From contig JANVFP010000012.1 in NCBI GenBank assembly GCA_027919835.1, positions 1,116,001 to 1,180,000 of the forward strand: a DNA stretch of 64,000 bases. Direction: 5' to 3'. Source of the stretch: Lentinula raphanica (lineage: Eukaryota; Basidiomycota; Agaricomycetes; Agaricales; Omphalotaceae). Below are positions 37,028-49,023 of the stretch, in pieces. The notes below the pieces were generated by a model. That model searched no databases. It had not been told where the DNA came from and was given only the letters and a program-made list of their open reading frames with translations. The translations under genes were made by a program, and so were the position numbers. The first letter of the stretch is position 1; every line of letters begins with the position of its first letter.

Positions 37028-37602
37028 TGAGCAGTAGAGAATGGTAGAACCGATGCCAGACCAACGCGGCCTCAAGTTCACCATCCACCATCTATATCTT
37101 TGGATATTTCATTCACCTACAGAAAGCTAACAGAGTAACTGTTTGCATGGGGCACTGCTAGTTGCTCGAGAAAAAATTCAAAATCAAAGTGTTGACCAAG
37201 CGCTTATTTTTTTTATTTTTTATTTTTTTTAATTCTAAAGGTACCGCTAACAAGTAAGACTAAGTACTAAGGCGCGGGGAGGCCTCTCAGGCCTCCATTC
37301 TGCTATTCTATGTGGTGTGTAGAGTGTCTGTGCATACTGTAGAGCTTTGGGTAAAGTATGTGGTAGATGGGGGATGCTATCGTTCACCGTCGTCGCTCGG
37401 CCATGATGAGCCTTGACCAAGCGCTTAGTGCGGAGGACGTTATCTGCATGTTATCTGCATCTGTTCATGTTCCTGGCATCTCAGTCTGTTTTTCATTATC
37501 CAGAAGGCTATATTACATTGATACAGAATGGAAATACAATAATGAGAGTCTACAGCTCAGTATATAGCTCTATTGCTTGGTAGAAATCCACAACTCAAGT
37601 GT

Positions 37603-37627
37603 ATGTTATCTGCCGTGCAGATAACAT
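37603..37627. repeat. Hairpin with 11-bp arms
   Basis: ATGTTATCTGC (37603-37613) and GCAGATAACAT (37617-37627) are perfect inverse copies around a 3-nt loop. The same arm sequence occurs as a tandem pair near 37439-37460, about 160 bp upstream. Confidence 0.75.
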
Positions 37628-38521
37628 GCAGGTAACATCCGTGGGAACCCAGTTAAATGGTCGGACAACTGAAATTTTAGCAATTTTCGGGACAGACGAT
37701 TGGTCATTTTGACCCGGAAAAATCGGGGGGGTTCCATTCTGTAAGCGCCGAATATCAACTATACCTGGGGGGTGCACTTTTTTTACCGGCTAGAGATGAG
37801 CCCGAGTTAACCGGTAGTACCCCCAGTAACACTGCCGCTGTTCGGCATTCACTTACCGTAGATGCAATTGGAAATCCATATTCTTCAGCATGTAGTCTCT
37901 GGAGTGCATTTTCATCTGTCTTTATATTCTCAACCCAGTTCTCAATGTGTCTACTATAAACGTTCATTTTTTTTACTAATGACCAGCTAATGACTTCCCC
38001 TTCTTGATCCACTCAAAGCACAGTGACATCACTTCAAGGTCCAATCCTTCTCCTTCCTTGCGCTGCATGATGGTGCATGCACTATCCACGGCAAGTACCT
38101 CTGCATCCTCTTAAGTGAGTCGCAGATATTGCAGGTTTGGTGCATTTTCTGAGAGGGTTTGAAAGCGTGAAGCTCAGCACCGGCAGCACACATCGGCTAC
38201 GCGGCATTGATGACTAAGGGGGTCACATTTGATTTCGGTTATTTTCGGACATTTGTACAGTTGATTCATCGGATTTCTCGGTCGGGACCCCCCTGGGAAA
38301 AATAGCCATTTGTGACGGAATCTGCTCAAAATCTGAAGGAAAGGCGCGAAGCGCCGAAGAAAAACTAGCGCCAGATCACAAAATTACCATATATGGACAG
38401 AATCTTTGGTGCATGACCCGGAAATTTTGACAATTTGGGAGGTCTGAGCCGACGACCCGGAAATTTTGGGCAAAAAAGTGACCCGGAAATTTTGGCATTT
38501 CCGGGAAGATACCTCGCAGGG

Positions 38522-38539
38522 GGTTTTCCGGGGTCCTAC
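38522..38539 (-). repeat. Right terminal inverted repeat
   Basis: This is the exact reverse complement of the left repeat at 36687-36704, followed by TGTCTG. Confidence 0.75.
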
Positions 38540-38926
38540 TGTCTGCTAGTACTGCCTTTCACATGAACATTGAAAATGTACATGCCCAGTACAGTACCAA
38601 GCTTAAAAAATGACATTTGGCGTTCCTTTTGCATTCCGAAAGCTATGAGTATGCCTTGGCGAATACACTTAATGTCTCCTTGGTTTCGAACAGAGAGCAG
38701 TCACATATACTCAACCCACAGATCGCACGTCGAACTTTGAATGGGTGACAGCAACTCTCGGTAGCAAGTAGCTCAAGGCATACGAATCCATGACACGACA
38801 GTGATTGGCAGATAGTATACTCATCAACGCCTTCAACCTGAGACTGCAGAAAAACTCTTATAAACTACATGCACATAGGACCCGGTGCTATATTTGAGAA
38901 CCTCCCTCTCAAGATACTTCTGAACA
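38540..38926. promoter_or_regulatory. Upstream region of the small secreted-protein gene, with TATA box
   Basis: These 387 bp separate the right end of the inverted-repeat element from the next start codon. TATAAA occurs at 38859-38864, 63 bp before the ATG, a typical fungal TATA position. The element's right end thus lies within 400 bp of this gene's start. Confidence 0.45.
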
Positions 38927-39521
38927 ATGCTAGGCCCGCGAGTCATATCTGCTCTCAGTTTCTGTACAGTAGCTCTTGTCGCTGCGCCACATGCCTTCTG
39001 CATAGGTAAGTCACTGTTTTCTCTTCAGTCCGCCTGGTCGCCTGGTCATTTCACTTACTGTGATTTACGTGCATGGCTTGGTAGCTTCTCCTGATTCTAA
39101 TGGCCTGACCTTGCATGCAAGGCAACTTGCGAAGCCTAATCTACCCTCGTCCGGAGACTCTCAATCATGCGACAATCAATGTGGTGTTTTGACCATTCTC
39201 GATGTGCGTCCGACTTGCTATTTTTTTGAAATGCGCGAATCGAATGTTGATTTCGACTCCCAGGACTGCGAGACAGACCAGTGTTTTTGTACCGACAGCA
39301 ACAGTGATGGTCTGTCCTCCTGTATTGACTGTCTTATAGCGGCAGGAAATGGCACAGTCAGCGAAGGTCAGACGATCATAAACGAATACGTCGATGAATG
39401 TGCCGACCTCGGGTTTACTGTAAAAAACGAGACGATTCAAGCCAACGGCGCTGGAAGATTGTTCGTACCGATTGCTGGTGCAATTGCGACGACCGCTCTC
39501 ATATCTCTAGGGTGGGCTTGA
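38927..39521 (+). CDS. Small Cys-rich secreted, probably GPI-anchored protein
   Basis: Exons 38927-39005, 39085-39203 and 39264-39521 give 151 residues. An N-terminal signal peptide is evident (residues 1-25, core VISALSFCTVALVAA). The mature part has Cys-containing motifs (SCDNQCGVL, DCETDQCFC, SSCIDCL, DECADLGF), giving about eight Cys in the mid-region and two potential N-glycosylation sites (NGT, NET). The C-terminus is hydrophobic (VPIAGAIATTALISLGWA) after a small-residue Asn-Gly-Ala-Gly site, as in GPI attachment signals. The arrangement recalls fungal CFEM-like or other short cell-wall proteins, without matching one clearly. The second intron (39204-39263) is 60 nt and lacks in-frame stops. 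Confidence 0.7.
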
Positions 39522-39727
39522 TTAGTATTATAATGTTGATTAGAGTGAAAACGGTTCCAATCTTCGTGTTATTCGCAATTTTGGGCATTCATTGTTATTG
39601 TTGAAGCAGCAGATTTCAGATATTCTGTGTCAATACTATGTTTGCTCGACTAATGCTGTAGTGCCATTGACGTTCCGTAGTAGGTAGACCAGGACAATGT
39701 GGAGCTAGATGCAAACAGAGCAATCAC

Positions 39728-41630
39728 CTAGAGTTTCTGTACCCCTGTAGGAGGCTCCTGCAAGACTTTGGACTTTGCAGCGGACAACTCCTTCCCAAAG
39801 AGCTGCTTCGTTGCCTTTTTCTCCGCCCTACGTTGTGCTTGCTTCGCTTTGACAGCAGCTTTCCGAGCCTTTTTGGATTCTGGATCTTCATTTCGCGGAC
39901 GTGTTATTGTTTCCAGGGGTTGAGCTATAGATATTCAGTAGATGAGTATTTCGATCAAAGCGATGAGGAGATATAGAAATACAAAAGGGCTCTCCGGATG
40001 ACGAATCATCAGACTCGTTCGCGAACGCGGGATGAACCTTTTCCGGCTTCGAAGTGTATTTAAAGACAGCATAATCGACACTTGGGAGACCTGTCTTGGG
40101 ATCAAGACGAATTTTGGGCACAGGCTTGGATTTCTGGATGCGAATCACTCGTGGGTGATTTTCGAGGTTAGTATAAGTTGCTTTGAGAAATGTATGAGCT
40201 TGGCAGAATCAATCGTCCAGAAATATTGATGAATCTCACTCAGGATGGTTTCGCAGTCCCATTGATCTTTTTCTTCCTTGTCTAGTCGCAAAAACTCGTT
40301 ATCATCATCAACATCATCATCCATATCAGCGTAACTCTCATGGACACGCTCATCCTGACCCATAGCTCTTCGGAGGGTATCGAGCTTCGCGGCTCCGGTC
40401 TCTCCGTCAAGCACAGGCTTCATTTTTCGCCCAAGGATTTCGTAGTTGTTGAGGAATTCGTCCATCATCGCGTTGAAATCTTCTCGCGAGGTGATCAGCT
40501 GTGGAGCTTCATCGTCTTCAACAGAAGGGGATGAATCGTTATCGGTATTGTTCTCATCGTCATCCTCGTCCTCATTGTACTCCTTCAACATGACCTTCAA
40601 GCGAGAAAAAGTTAGCCAACAAACTGAGATGTGCTTCCGAAGGAATACACATGCCTGATCAAAGCGTTCATCTAAAGTTTGAAGAGCCTCGTTTCGGTAC
40701 ATGCTAGAACTACTCATGCTGTATCCGGAGGCATCACTTCCTCCTTTGCGCCTCCTTTTGCCTTTGCCACCGATGACTGATATCGCTGGAAGACCAGAGA
40801 CCGTGTCTTCTCCTTCTGAGGCATAATCATCACCATTGTCACTGGTTGAAAGGTGGGTCTTTTGAGTTGCCTTGAATAGAGCGAAGCGTTTCTCCCATGT
40901 CTCGGGTTCTTCAGAGGGAGAGTCATTCTGTCTGTCCTCTGAAGGCCCATATTCATGGAATTCGTATTCTGGTTCTTCGTCACTATCTCGTGTTCCACCT
41001 TCAATTAGAGCTCCGAAAAAATCGTCTGCGAGATCATCGTCAACAAAAGCGTCGTCCTCTAGAGCCTCGAGTGTTTGACGAAGATGAGGATCCATATCGG
41101 GTTGAAACCCAGATATGCTTTGTGGGATATCTTGTTGCGATTCGTATGTTCGAGGGAGTTCATGGGTGGAGGGCAATACTTCCTCCGGCAAATCTCGCAA
41201 TGAAATTCCAGGTTTAATTTTGGATCCTGATTTTCTATCCTGGTTCTTGCTGCTCGGTGCTTCGATCAAAACACTCTCAACACCATCTTCCTGTACACCG
41301 ACAGGTCGTAGATGTTGCATGTAATCATATTCCGTATCATCGTAGTATATTCCGTAGAGTGCAGCTTCCCCAACACGAGCATCTTGAGCGATCTCGTCTT
41401 CATCTAGGACAGCCTCAAGATCGGCACGACCTTTTCCCTGCTAAAAATCAGTAGGATGTTACTACGGCTTTGAGGTTAGATTTTTTGACCTTTTTGGGAT
41501 TCTGACGGGAGATTTCCTTCAAAACATGTTGGTTGGCGTCGGGATCATGAGCAAGAGGATCTCGTTGGGATCTATGAACGACTTGGAAATGTCTTGCGCC
41601 TGGCTGACGAAATATGGACTTGGGAGGCAT
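39728..41630 (-). CDS. LTV1: LTV1, 40S ribosome biogenesis factor
   Basis: Five exons on the minus strand (41630-41490, 41440-40655, 40594-40240, 40180-39983, 39924-39728) give exactly 559 codons, so 558 residues. Ltv1 is a non-ribosomal assembly factor of pre-40S particles that holds Rps3/Rps20 at the beak until phosphorylated. Hallmarks include the N-terminal FQVVHRSQRDPL, then YYDDTEYDYMQHLRPVG. A long acidic region (SEDRQNDSPSEEPETW) leads to the EEFLNN-like MMDEFLNNYEILG. Also present are WDCETILTTYTNLENHPRVI and the C-terminal PKIRLDPKTGLPSV. The tail is Lys/Arg/Ala-rich helical. The second intron (40595-40654) begins GCATGT and ends AG; keeping it would insert 20 residues in frame within a conserved segment. 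Identity is very secure. Confidence 0.92.
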
Positions 41631-41882
41631 CGAGTAAGAAAGTCAAGAAAACAAAAATAATTTCGAGAACTCAGAGAGCCGAGAAAATGTGTTGATTATG
41701 TAACCGAGTCAGTCAACAGCTCTGTTGATTGACCACCACAGAGGCCACCACCACAACCGCCTGTCATCCTCAACTCTTCTTTCTTCATACCTGTAACTTA
41801 CTCTTTATTTGCGCAACGACCTTACAAGCTGGCACTCTTGAAGAAACAGTAGCGGATTCGTCTTCTTTCCGGGTCTGGAATC

Positions 41883-44800
41883 ATGGATAATCGCACTAAT
41901 TCGCAGCGCGAACATCTGCGTCGAGGCTTCTCTATATACGTCCTACCTCTTTCCTCATAATGCGCCAAATGTGCTGACTTATCTTCTGATAACTACTAGT
42001 CACCAAAAGGTGGTGTTGGAGATTGATTTCAGCGGCAGTTTATGGGTGCGTTCTGTTGGTTCCTCGTGTGGCTTCCACTCAACGAAAGCTCTCTGCAGGG
42101 ATACACAGAGATCACAATTATTCCGGCGAGCAGTGAGCTGAGAACGATTCTGCTCCATTGTCGTCAATCCAGTCCGTTTTCTCAACGATGTCCCATTTCC
42201 AACCATCTAAATGCTTGTTCTTCTCCAATAGTCGTTCACTCTGTTCACGTCGGCACGCATGTCGCGGAATTCACCCATATTGACCCATTTGTCAACCTTC
42301 TCAACGGCGTATCTGAGCCAGACTGTCATCGACATCCTGAGCTCAAGCGGAAACTGTATTCGGCTCTTCAAGAAGGCGACGAAGGAGAACTGTCTATTGC
42401 GATTCCTAAGGAAGTGTCTTTGAAACCAACCGGGATGGTCAACTCAGCGCTCAATGACTGTGAGCTCCCTTCTTGCCCAGGAATGATTCACGCTCATTTT
42501 TGGTTTCCAGTTTCCACTCCTGAACCTCAAGCTCAACCAAGCCAACAAGTGACGGAATTCACCCCAATCGTAGTGAAGATTATCTACAGCCTTCGTAACC
42601 CTGCAGAAGGCATTCAATTCGTACGCCCAACAGAATCACATCCCTATGTAAGGTTTGGACGTCTTCATGTGCCGCAGAATGCTCATATTTTGCCGCTTGA
42701 CAGCGCGTACCCCATGTTTACACCACACCCTCCTGTCCGGACGCGGCGAGATGCTGGGTTCCATGTATCGACAGCTTTTGGGAGAAATGCACATGGGAAT
42801 TCGAGTTCGTAGTTCCTCGGTACCTTGAAGAGCGCGATCTTAGTCAGGAAGACGATCCCAATGATGCGATACCTACAGTTGTGGTTTGCAGTGGGGAACT
42901 GGTTGAACAGGTGATGTTCTATGACTGCATTCCCGCAACCCGTGCTTATGATTGCCAAAAGGTCGCTCATCCTTACAATTCCAACAAGACCATATTCCTC
43001 TTCTCTCAAGCTGTCCTCACCTCAGTACAGCATATCGCATTTGCTACTGGACCCTTCCATCTTCGTTCCATACCAGCAGACAATATTGCTGATGAACCTG
43101 CAAGTAGCTCATCGCAACCTCTCATATACACGTTCTGTCTACCCGGACAAGAATCATTCCTCACTAGTTCTACCTCTACTCTCCGATCAGCCATGAGCTT
43201 CTATTCCTCTGAATTCGGTTCCTATCCTTTCGGTTCCTTCAAACTCGTCTTCGTGGATGAACTACCCACCCAACGATTCGACAGTTCCAGTTTTTCCATA
43301 GTAACACTGGATCTCCTACATGGGGATGATGCCATCGAGCCAGCAATCGAAACGCGACAAGCTCTCAGTCATGCCCTCGCTTGCCAATGGGTAGGAATCA
43401 ATATACAGCCCAAACAATGGTCCGATCTATGGCTTGTGAATGGGCTGGCATCGTATATCACTGGACTTTTCATGCGAAGACTGCTTGGCAATAACGAATA
43501 TCGATTCAGGCTCAAGAAGGACATGGAGCGGGTGATAGAGTGGGACAACGGTGGAATGCCCCCAATTTGTCAACCGCAACATTATGATCCCCCAGACTCT
43601 AGTATCTTACCTTTCATCAATCTGAAAGCTCCTCTGGTCCTACATATCCTAGACCGACGTTTGGGGAAATCCGGAACATCCCTCGGTCTCAGTCGTGTTC
43701 TCCCAAAACTCTTCTTGTCAGCGATCAGCGGTGAAATGCAAAATAACTACCTTTCAACGCATGCCTTTCTGAGGATGTGTCGGAAAGTCAGTAGTGTTGA
43801 CCTAAGAAGCTTTGCCGAGCAATGGATATACGGTAGTGGGTGCCCCTCGTTTGGTGTGCAAGCAACGTTCAACCGGAAGAAAATGGCGGTGGAGATCACA
43901 ATGAAGCAAGAGTGCCCTGCGTTTAAGGTGCACGAGGGTAACGAGGTATCGAAGATTCTCATGAAACCAGTCCCATTTTTTGAGGTACTGAAAAAGATAT
44001 TTTTCTTGTTGTGCGCTAATTTTAAGCCTGTCTATATTTCAGGGCCAGATGACGATTCGAATACATGAGGCTGATGGAACCCCTTACGAACACGTCCTCG
44101 ACATAAGGACACCATTCAAACGCTACGAAGTACCTTTTAATACCAAATACAAGCGTGTTCGAAGGAATACCAAACGATATCTTGCGCGACAAGCTGCTGC
44201 TCAGGCCGCGGCTGAGGGTGACACAGAGGCTGCTGAGGCTATTGGTATGATCGATATGGGCTTTGGGTTGGAAGTTTGGGAAAACGAACAGGAACGCGAA
44301 AACTGGAAGGTCGCTGACTGGACAGAAGAAGACGAAGGATTGATGAGTGGCGCGACGTATGAATGGATCAGGATGGACGCAGATTTTGAGTGGATAGCGG
44401 CTCTCAAGTTTGAGCAACCTGATTTTATGTGGGTTTCTCAATTGCAGAGAGATAGGGATGTTGTTGCCCAGCTTGAGGTAAGGCTCTATCCGTGGATCTG
44501 TATTATATGTTGAAGTTTGTTTGTAGGCGCTTCACGCCTTAGCTAAACAGCCCACCGCCATCGTCTCAAGCACTCTGACGAAAACTGTCCTTGTCTCGAA
44601 TTATCATTACCGAATACGTTGCGAAGCGGCAGCAGCATTGGTCAACGTTTGTATCTGTATCATCGTGGATATCATCCTCATTGCTCAAGATTCTTTAGTG
44701 TTCGATACGGAGGTTGGACTTCTTAGGGTTGTTTCACTTGTTCAAGCTCTTTCTTCGATACTGTTATGATCCAGAAGATTCAAAGCAAGACCTTTTTACA

Positions 44801-47800
44801 CACAATTATATTCCTAAGCCAAACGATTTCACTGATCTTTCGGAATATTTTGTGCGAAAAGTGCGTCGAGAATCACTAAATAATGCTTTGATTCACATTT
44901 GTGCCCGCAGAGTCTCGTCAATGCAATTTCACGGATACGATTCGAGAATGGCAAAACACCTTCCGTAGTCAGGCAATTCTTGATAGATCAGCTTCGCTAC
45001 AACGATAATACAGCGAATCCTGTAAGTCATAATTATTCCTGAAGTTTCATTGCAATGTTAACGTGGATTATTTGACCGCAGTACTCTGATGCTTATTATA
45101 TTTGTACTATCATATCGGCAGCGGCTTGCTCGAATGTCTCCACCACTGCACCAGAACGAGGCGAGCTCCTTCCTTCCGAAGTTCGCGTCGAGCATAACGC
45201 CGAAGATGAGGAGTTACTGAAGCAGACGTTGACCGAAGTCGATCGCTATCGCAGCATGGACAGGTTGATACCCTCAGTCCATAATATTGTCACTATCGCT
45301 GCGTTAGAAGTAGGTTACCCCAAAATCACCGCAGTGACTCAGTGACTCAACTCTGCTCAGTTTTACATGGTTCTTGGTGTTGCCAATCTCATTCCAAGTC
45401 ACCCCAGAATATTTTTCCCTCTTACTCGGTAAGACTTATTCTGATATTCTCCCTTGTCTTGTTTTCATGCCCCCACAGAGAGGGCAATTATGTCCCCGTT
45501 CGAATAGCAGCCTTTGATGGCCTATTCCTCACAAAATGGTACACACCACAGATCATGCGTTATGTTTTAGCTGTGATGGCCAATGATTCATCTCGCATCG
45601 TACGAAGACACGTTGCAAGGAGTGCCACCCAAAGTTTAGCGTTACTGGTGCAGATGGGTGAAATGAAATCCAACTCCAAAGATGCGGAGTCCTTAATGAT
45701 TGAGGAAGATGGTTCTCATCCCGAGAAATCAAAAGAATCCAAAAAGACAGAGATGGATGCGATGATCAAAGTCCTCCGTAAAGATAGGGAGGTGGGCAAG
45801 AATGAAATCTTCAGAGATTTCGCTGTGCCGATTGCCCTGTACGTCGTCTCTTTTCCTTTATTCTTCATTTGTTCAACATCCTTCCAGTGCACCAGATGTT
45901 GATTACGAAGTACGGTGGTGTATATTAAAGTTGTTGGATATTCTCATTCGCCCCGTCGACGAAACGCCACCCACCGTCCGTATTCACATCCCCAGTACAC
46001 CCGTTGCTGAAGCTCCTACTTCACTGCCTTCTGCCAAAATACCATTGAAGGCGCTCAAATCCACTGGGAAAGCATCGAATCAGACAACGGTCCCATCTAG
46101 TCTTCACTCGAAACTCAAAATACCCGCCAATGTCACTCCCGCTACTCCAATAGAGGGCTCAAGAGTCGTTGTTCCATCGAGGACGTCTACCCCGAAGTTG
46201 ATGACTATCGCACTCCCTGCTTCAGACCCTGCACGTCCAAAGATTGCTCTCACCGGTCCCACTGCTGCACCGAATCCCAAAGGCAAGCCAAAGGGAAGGC
46301 CACCGAAATTGACGAAGTCTGGCCACACACCGAAAGCACAAACAGCTGGGTTAAGCACCGTGGATTACAGGGCGTCAAAAGCGGCGTTGAAGAAGTTGAC
46401 CTCGAATAAGCACGCCAAGCTGTTCTTGCAGCCTGTCGATCCGATCAGAGATCATGCACCTGAGTCGGTTCTTGTATTTGATATTGAACTTCATGAACTA
46501 AACTCAACTTTGCAGCTACTTCACTATCATCAAGCATCCAATGGATCTGTATACCATGGGCTCGAAACTGGAACAGGGAATGTACAAGGACCGCTTCGAG
46601 TTTCAGGCGGACTTTCGTTTGATGATCGACAATGCTAAACAGTACAACATGCCCAATAGCTTTGTGCACAATGAAGCTATCAGTCTTGAGATTTTCTTTG
46701 AAAAACGTGAAGTCTTTCTATCACTTCATGAACACTCTGTTTACGCTTGCTTTCAGAATGGTCTATTATCAACAAGACATTAGATCAGCATGCGAGTCAC
46801 AACGCTGAAGCAGCTGTTCCCAAAAACACACCGAAACCTCGCGTACTTCCCCCCGTCCCTCAAGCAAGGTTCTCGCCGCCGCCACCGCCTCGTAAACCCC
46901 AAGCCCAGCCTTCATCAAGCGCTCCTCCTATACGCCCAACCATTAAATTGAAAGTCACATCACAACAAAGCGCGCTGCCAACTGAGGTTGCCACAGGTTC
47001 TTCAAAACCATCTAAACCTCGTGTCATCAAGTCAAAACCCGTTGATCCAGTACCCATTACGCCTACCATCAAGTCCTCATCACCGATAGAGCCAGATGTT
47101 GATGCGCCCCCGCCGCCGTACATCGACGATGGCTCCCATGATCTTCTTCAAGAAGTTCTTGCCATAGAGCGAGAAAAGGACGAACTAAAGCGACAGCGGA
47201 GTTTGTTGAAGTCTCAGGAAAGTGCCGTGAATGGATCTTCTAGTAAACGAAAACATGAGGAGTCTTCGGCGGAGGATGACATTCTTGCACTTGCTACTCC
47301 TGCCAAGAGGGAGAAACCGACCCATTCAGCATCCACGTCCTCTTCGTACAACGGGAAGCTCGTTCTTCCGGCTGCGAAGTCCAAACAGAAAAAAGACGTG
47401 TCCGCTCCCTATGCGGGTTCGTCTCGGTCAAACTCTGCGCGGTCCACACCTGCGGTTGATACACCGCGTCCGTCTCTCAAAGGGAAAGAGAAGGAGATTC
47501 CCGTACCACCTACTCCTATACCAACCGCACTTCCTCTGAAAATCAAGAAGCAGCCCACTGTTCAGGCTACACCCATCAACGAGAAGAAGTGTAAAGACAT
47601 CCTGAAGACGCTGAACAAAATACCAGACTCCGCCATATTTCTAGTTCCGGTCGACCCCGTCCGAGATGGTTGTCCAACGTCAGTTTTCCGATTCCGTTAA
47701 TTCTTGATGTTACTGATATCATCCACAGATATTTCGACGAAATCAAGCATCCAATGGATTTTGGAACGATTTCCACAAAACTCGGGCGGGGGGAGTACAG

Positions 47801-48403
47801 CTCAATGGAAGATTTTCGGAAAGATATGGAACTCGTGTTCAGTAATTGTCGACAGTTCAATCCTCCGGGCACATTTCCTGTTATCTGTGCGGATGTTGTG
47901 GAAGCAGCCTTCAAGAAGGAGTGGGCGAAGGTCACAGAAAAGAGACTCTCGTGGGCGGAGAAACGGGGTCTACAAGCTATTCTGTCGACCTTCGTCAAGG
48001 AAGACCTGTGAGTTGCTGAAACTTTCATGTGAATCCAGCTCATTGAACTGTTCTCCTTAGCTCGTTCGTCTTTCGAGAACCCGTTGATCCTGTGTTGCTT
48101 GGCATCCCTACGTACTTTGACATCATCCCTCGCAAGGATGCTCGAGACTTGCGAACCATCAAGCAGAAGCTAGATGCCGACAAGTACGAGACGGTAGATG
48201 CATTTGAAGCCGATATCGATCTCATGGTGCGGAACGCGATTAAATTCAATGGAGCCGACTCAGAAGTGGGCTTAATCGCTGTGAAGGTTCGTGATCACCT
48301 GAGGAATGCAGTGGCCAATTGGAAAGCGGGAAGTTCGAAGAAGAGGAAGGATGGAGACAAGAGTGCATCACAGCAGCCGATGAAGAAATTGAAATCCAGC
48401 TGA
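41883..48403 (+). CDS. TAF2: TFIID subunit TAF2 with three C-terminal bromodomain-like modules
   Basis: Nineteen exons close to exactly 1852 codons (1851 residues): 41883-41939, 42010-42045, 42099-42171, 42232-42459, 42511-42647, 42704-42910, 42962-43984, 44043-44477, 44527-44646, 44699-44860, 44911-45021, 45082-45309, 45361-45428, 45479-45838, 45888-46463, 46516-46706, 46757-47678, 47729-48007, 48061-48403. The N-terminal two-thirds is TAF2: GYTEITIIPASSELRTILLH, the M1-aminopeptidase-like fold with PDAARCWVPCIDSFWEKCTW but no zinc-binding HExxH, and RRLDFLGLFHLFK. After a Ser/Pro/Lys linker come bromodomain-like units at about residues 1250-1337 (YFTIIKHPMDL, NAKQYN), 1630-1725 (YFDEIKHPMDF, NCRQFN) and 1745-1830 (YFDIIPRKDARDL, NAIKFN). 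All three keep the acetyl-lysine-contacting Asn; the third has a degenerate HPMD. Exon 1 is uncertain: the expected His-Gln-Lys before VVLEIDF is lost with canonical splicing. Confidence 0.88.
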
Positions 48404-49023
48404 ATGTATATCTATGCATAGAGTATTTTGTACTAATAGCTGTCTGTTTGGGGAACTTACACTAGTAGCTACTCGTAGTAGTCTGTAGTAGCAGGACTTT
48501 CTTCTAGGTAGTGAGTTATTGCCTGTTATTGCATGAATGATGGTTATACTAATAGACTTGCCTGTACTTGCCAATGACATCATTCGTAAGTACAGCTTTG
48601 ACTCTGCCATGTATGGATATTGCCAAGTTGAAGCGTATATAGTTCGCCAATGCTACCCCAAGTATTGGAGATTGGAGTGTGTATATGTCGTGTTCTGTCA
48701 TCCTCCCATGGCCAGTCTCCAGATAGCGTAGATGAGATTGAGTCCCCCGACCTCTTCCTCTGCATGAATTCCTCGAACGTAGAATTTTTGGCAACTTCGG
48801 CAGGATTAATTATCACGGACGATGACTGGTACTTACATATGTACTGCCCACTAATTATTCGATGCAATTTCGATGAGTTCATTCGAGTTGGCGAGAGCTC
48901 TATGAGTTGTTCACGTGTCAGTCGTTACTAGTGAATCATTTGAATTGCATGATATATATTCAAAGCGTTCTTTCTTCCTGATGTACTCCATCCATATCCC
49001 AAATTAACGCGTGCTGTTAAACG
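48404..49023. promoter_or_regulatory. Spacer TAF2 to FAB1 with CACGTG
   Basis: This 620-bp spacer lies between tandem genes. A CACGTG E-box occurs at 48912-48917, 112 bp before the FAB1 start. The overlapping short open frames on both strands at 48537-48931 show no family signal and are taken as chance. Confidence 0.4.

Larger units (their letters stand above)
36687..38539. mobile_element. Non-coding DNA-transposon-like element with 18-bp terminal inverted repeats
   Basis: A perfect inverted pair bounds this 1853-bp segment: GTAGGACCCCGGAAAACC at 36687-36704 and its reverse complement at 38522-38539. Similarity continues imperfectly for about 30 bp inward (a shared TATCTTCC stretch). The motif GACCCGGAAATTTTGG and close variants recur near both ends (about 36768, 37710, 38405, 38451, 38479), like subterminal transposase-binding repeats. 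A further imperfect inverted pair (about 36745-36815 against 37635-37690) suggests nesting or a related second copy. There is no long open frame, so the element would be non-autonomous. I see no clear target-site duplication. Assignment to a superfamily is not possible from sequence reading alone. Confidence 0.6.

Noticed and set aside
41932..42000. AT-AC (U12-type) intron starting ATATAC in TAF2
   Set aside because: The U12 5' consensus is not matched beyond the first four bases and no branch-site motif is seen, so it is not a sound solution to the frame problem.
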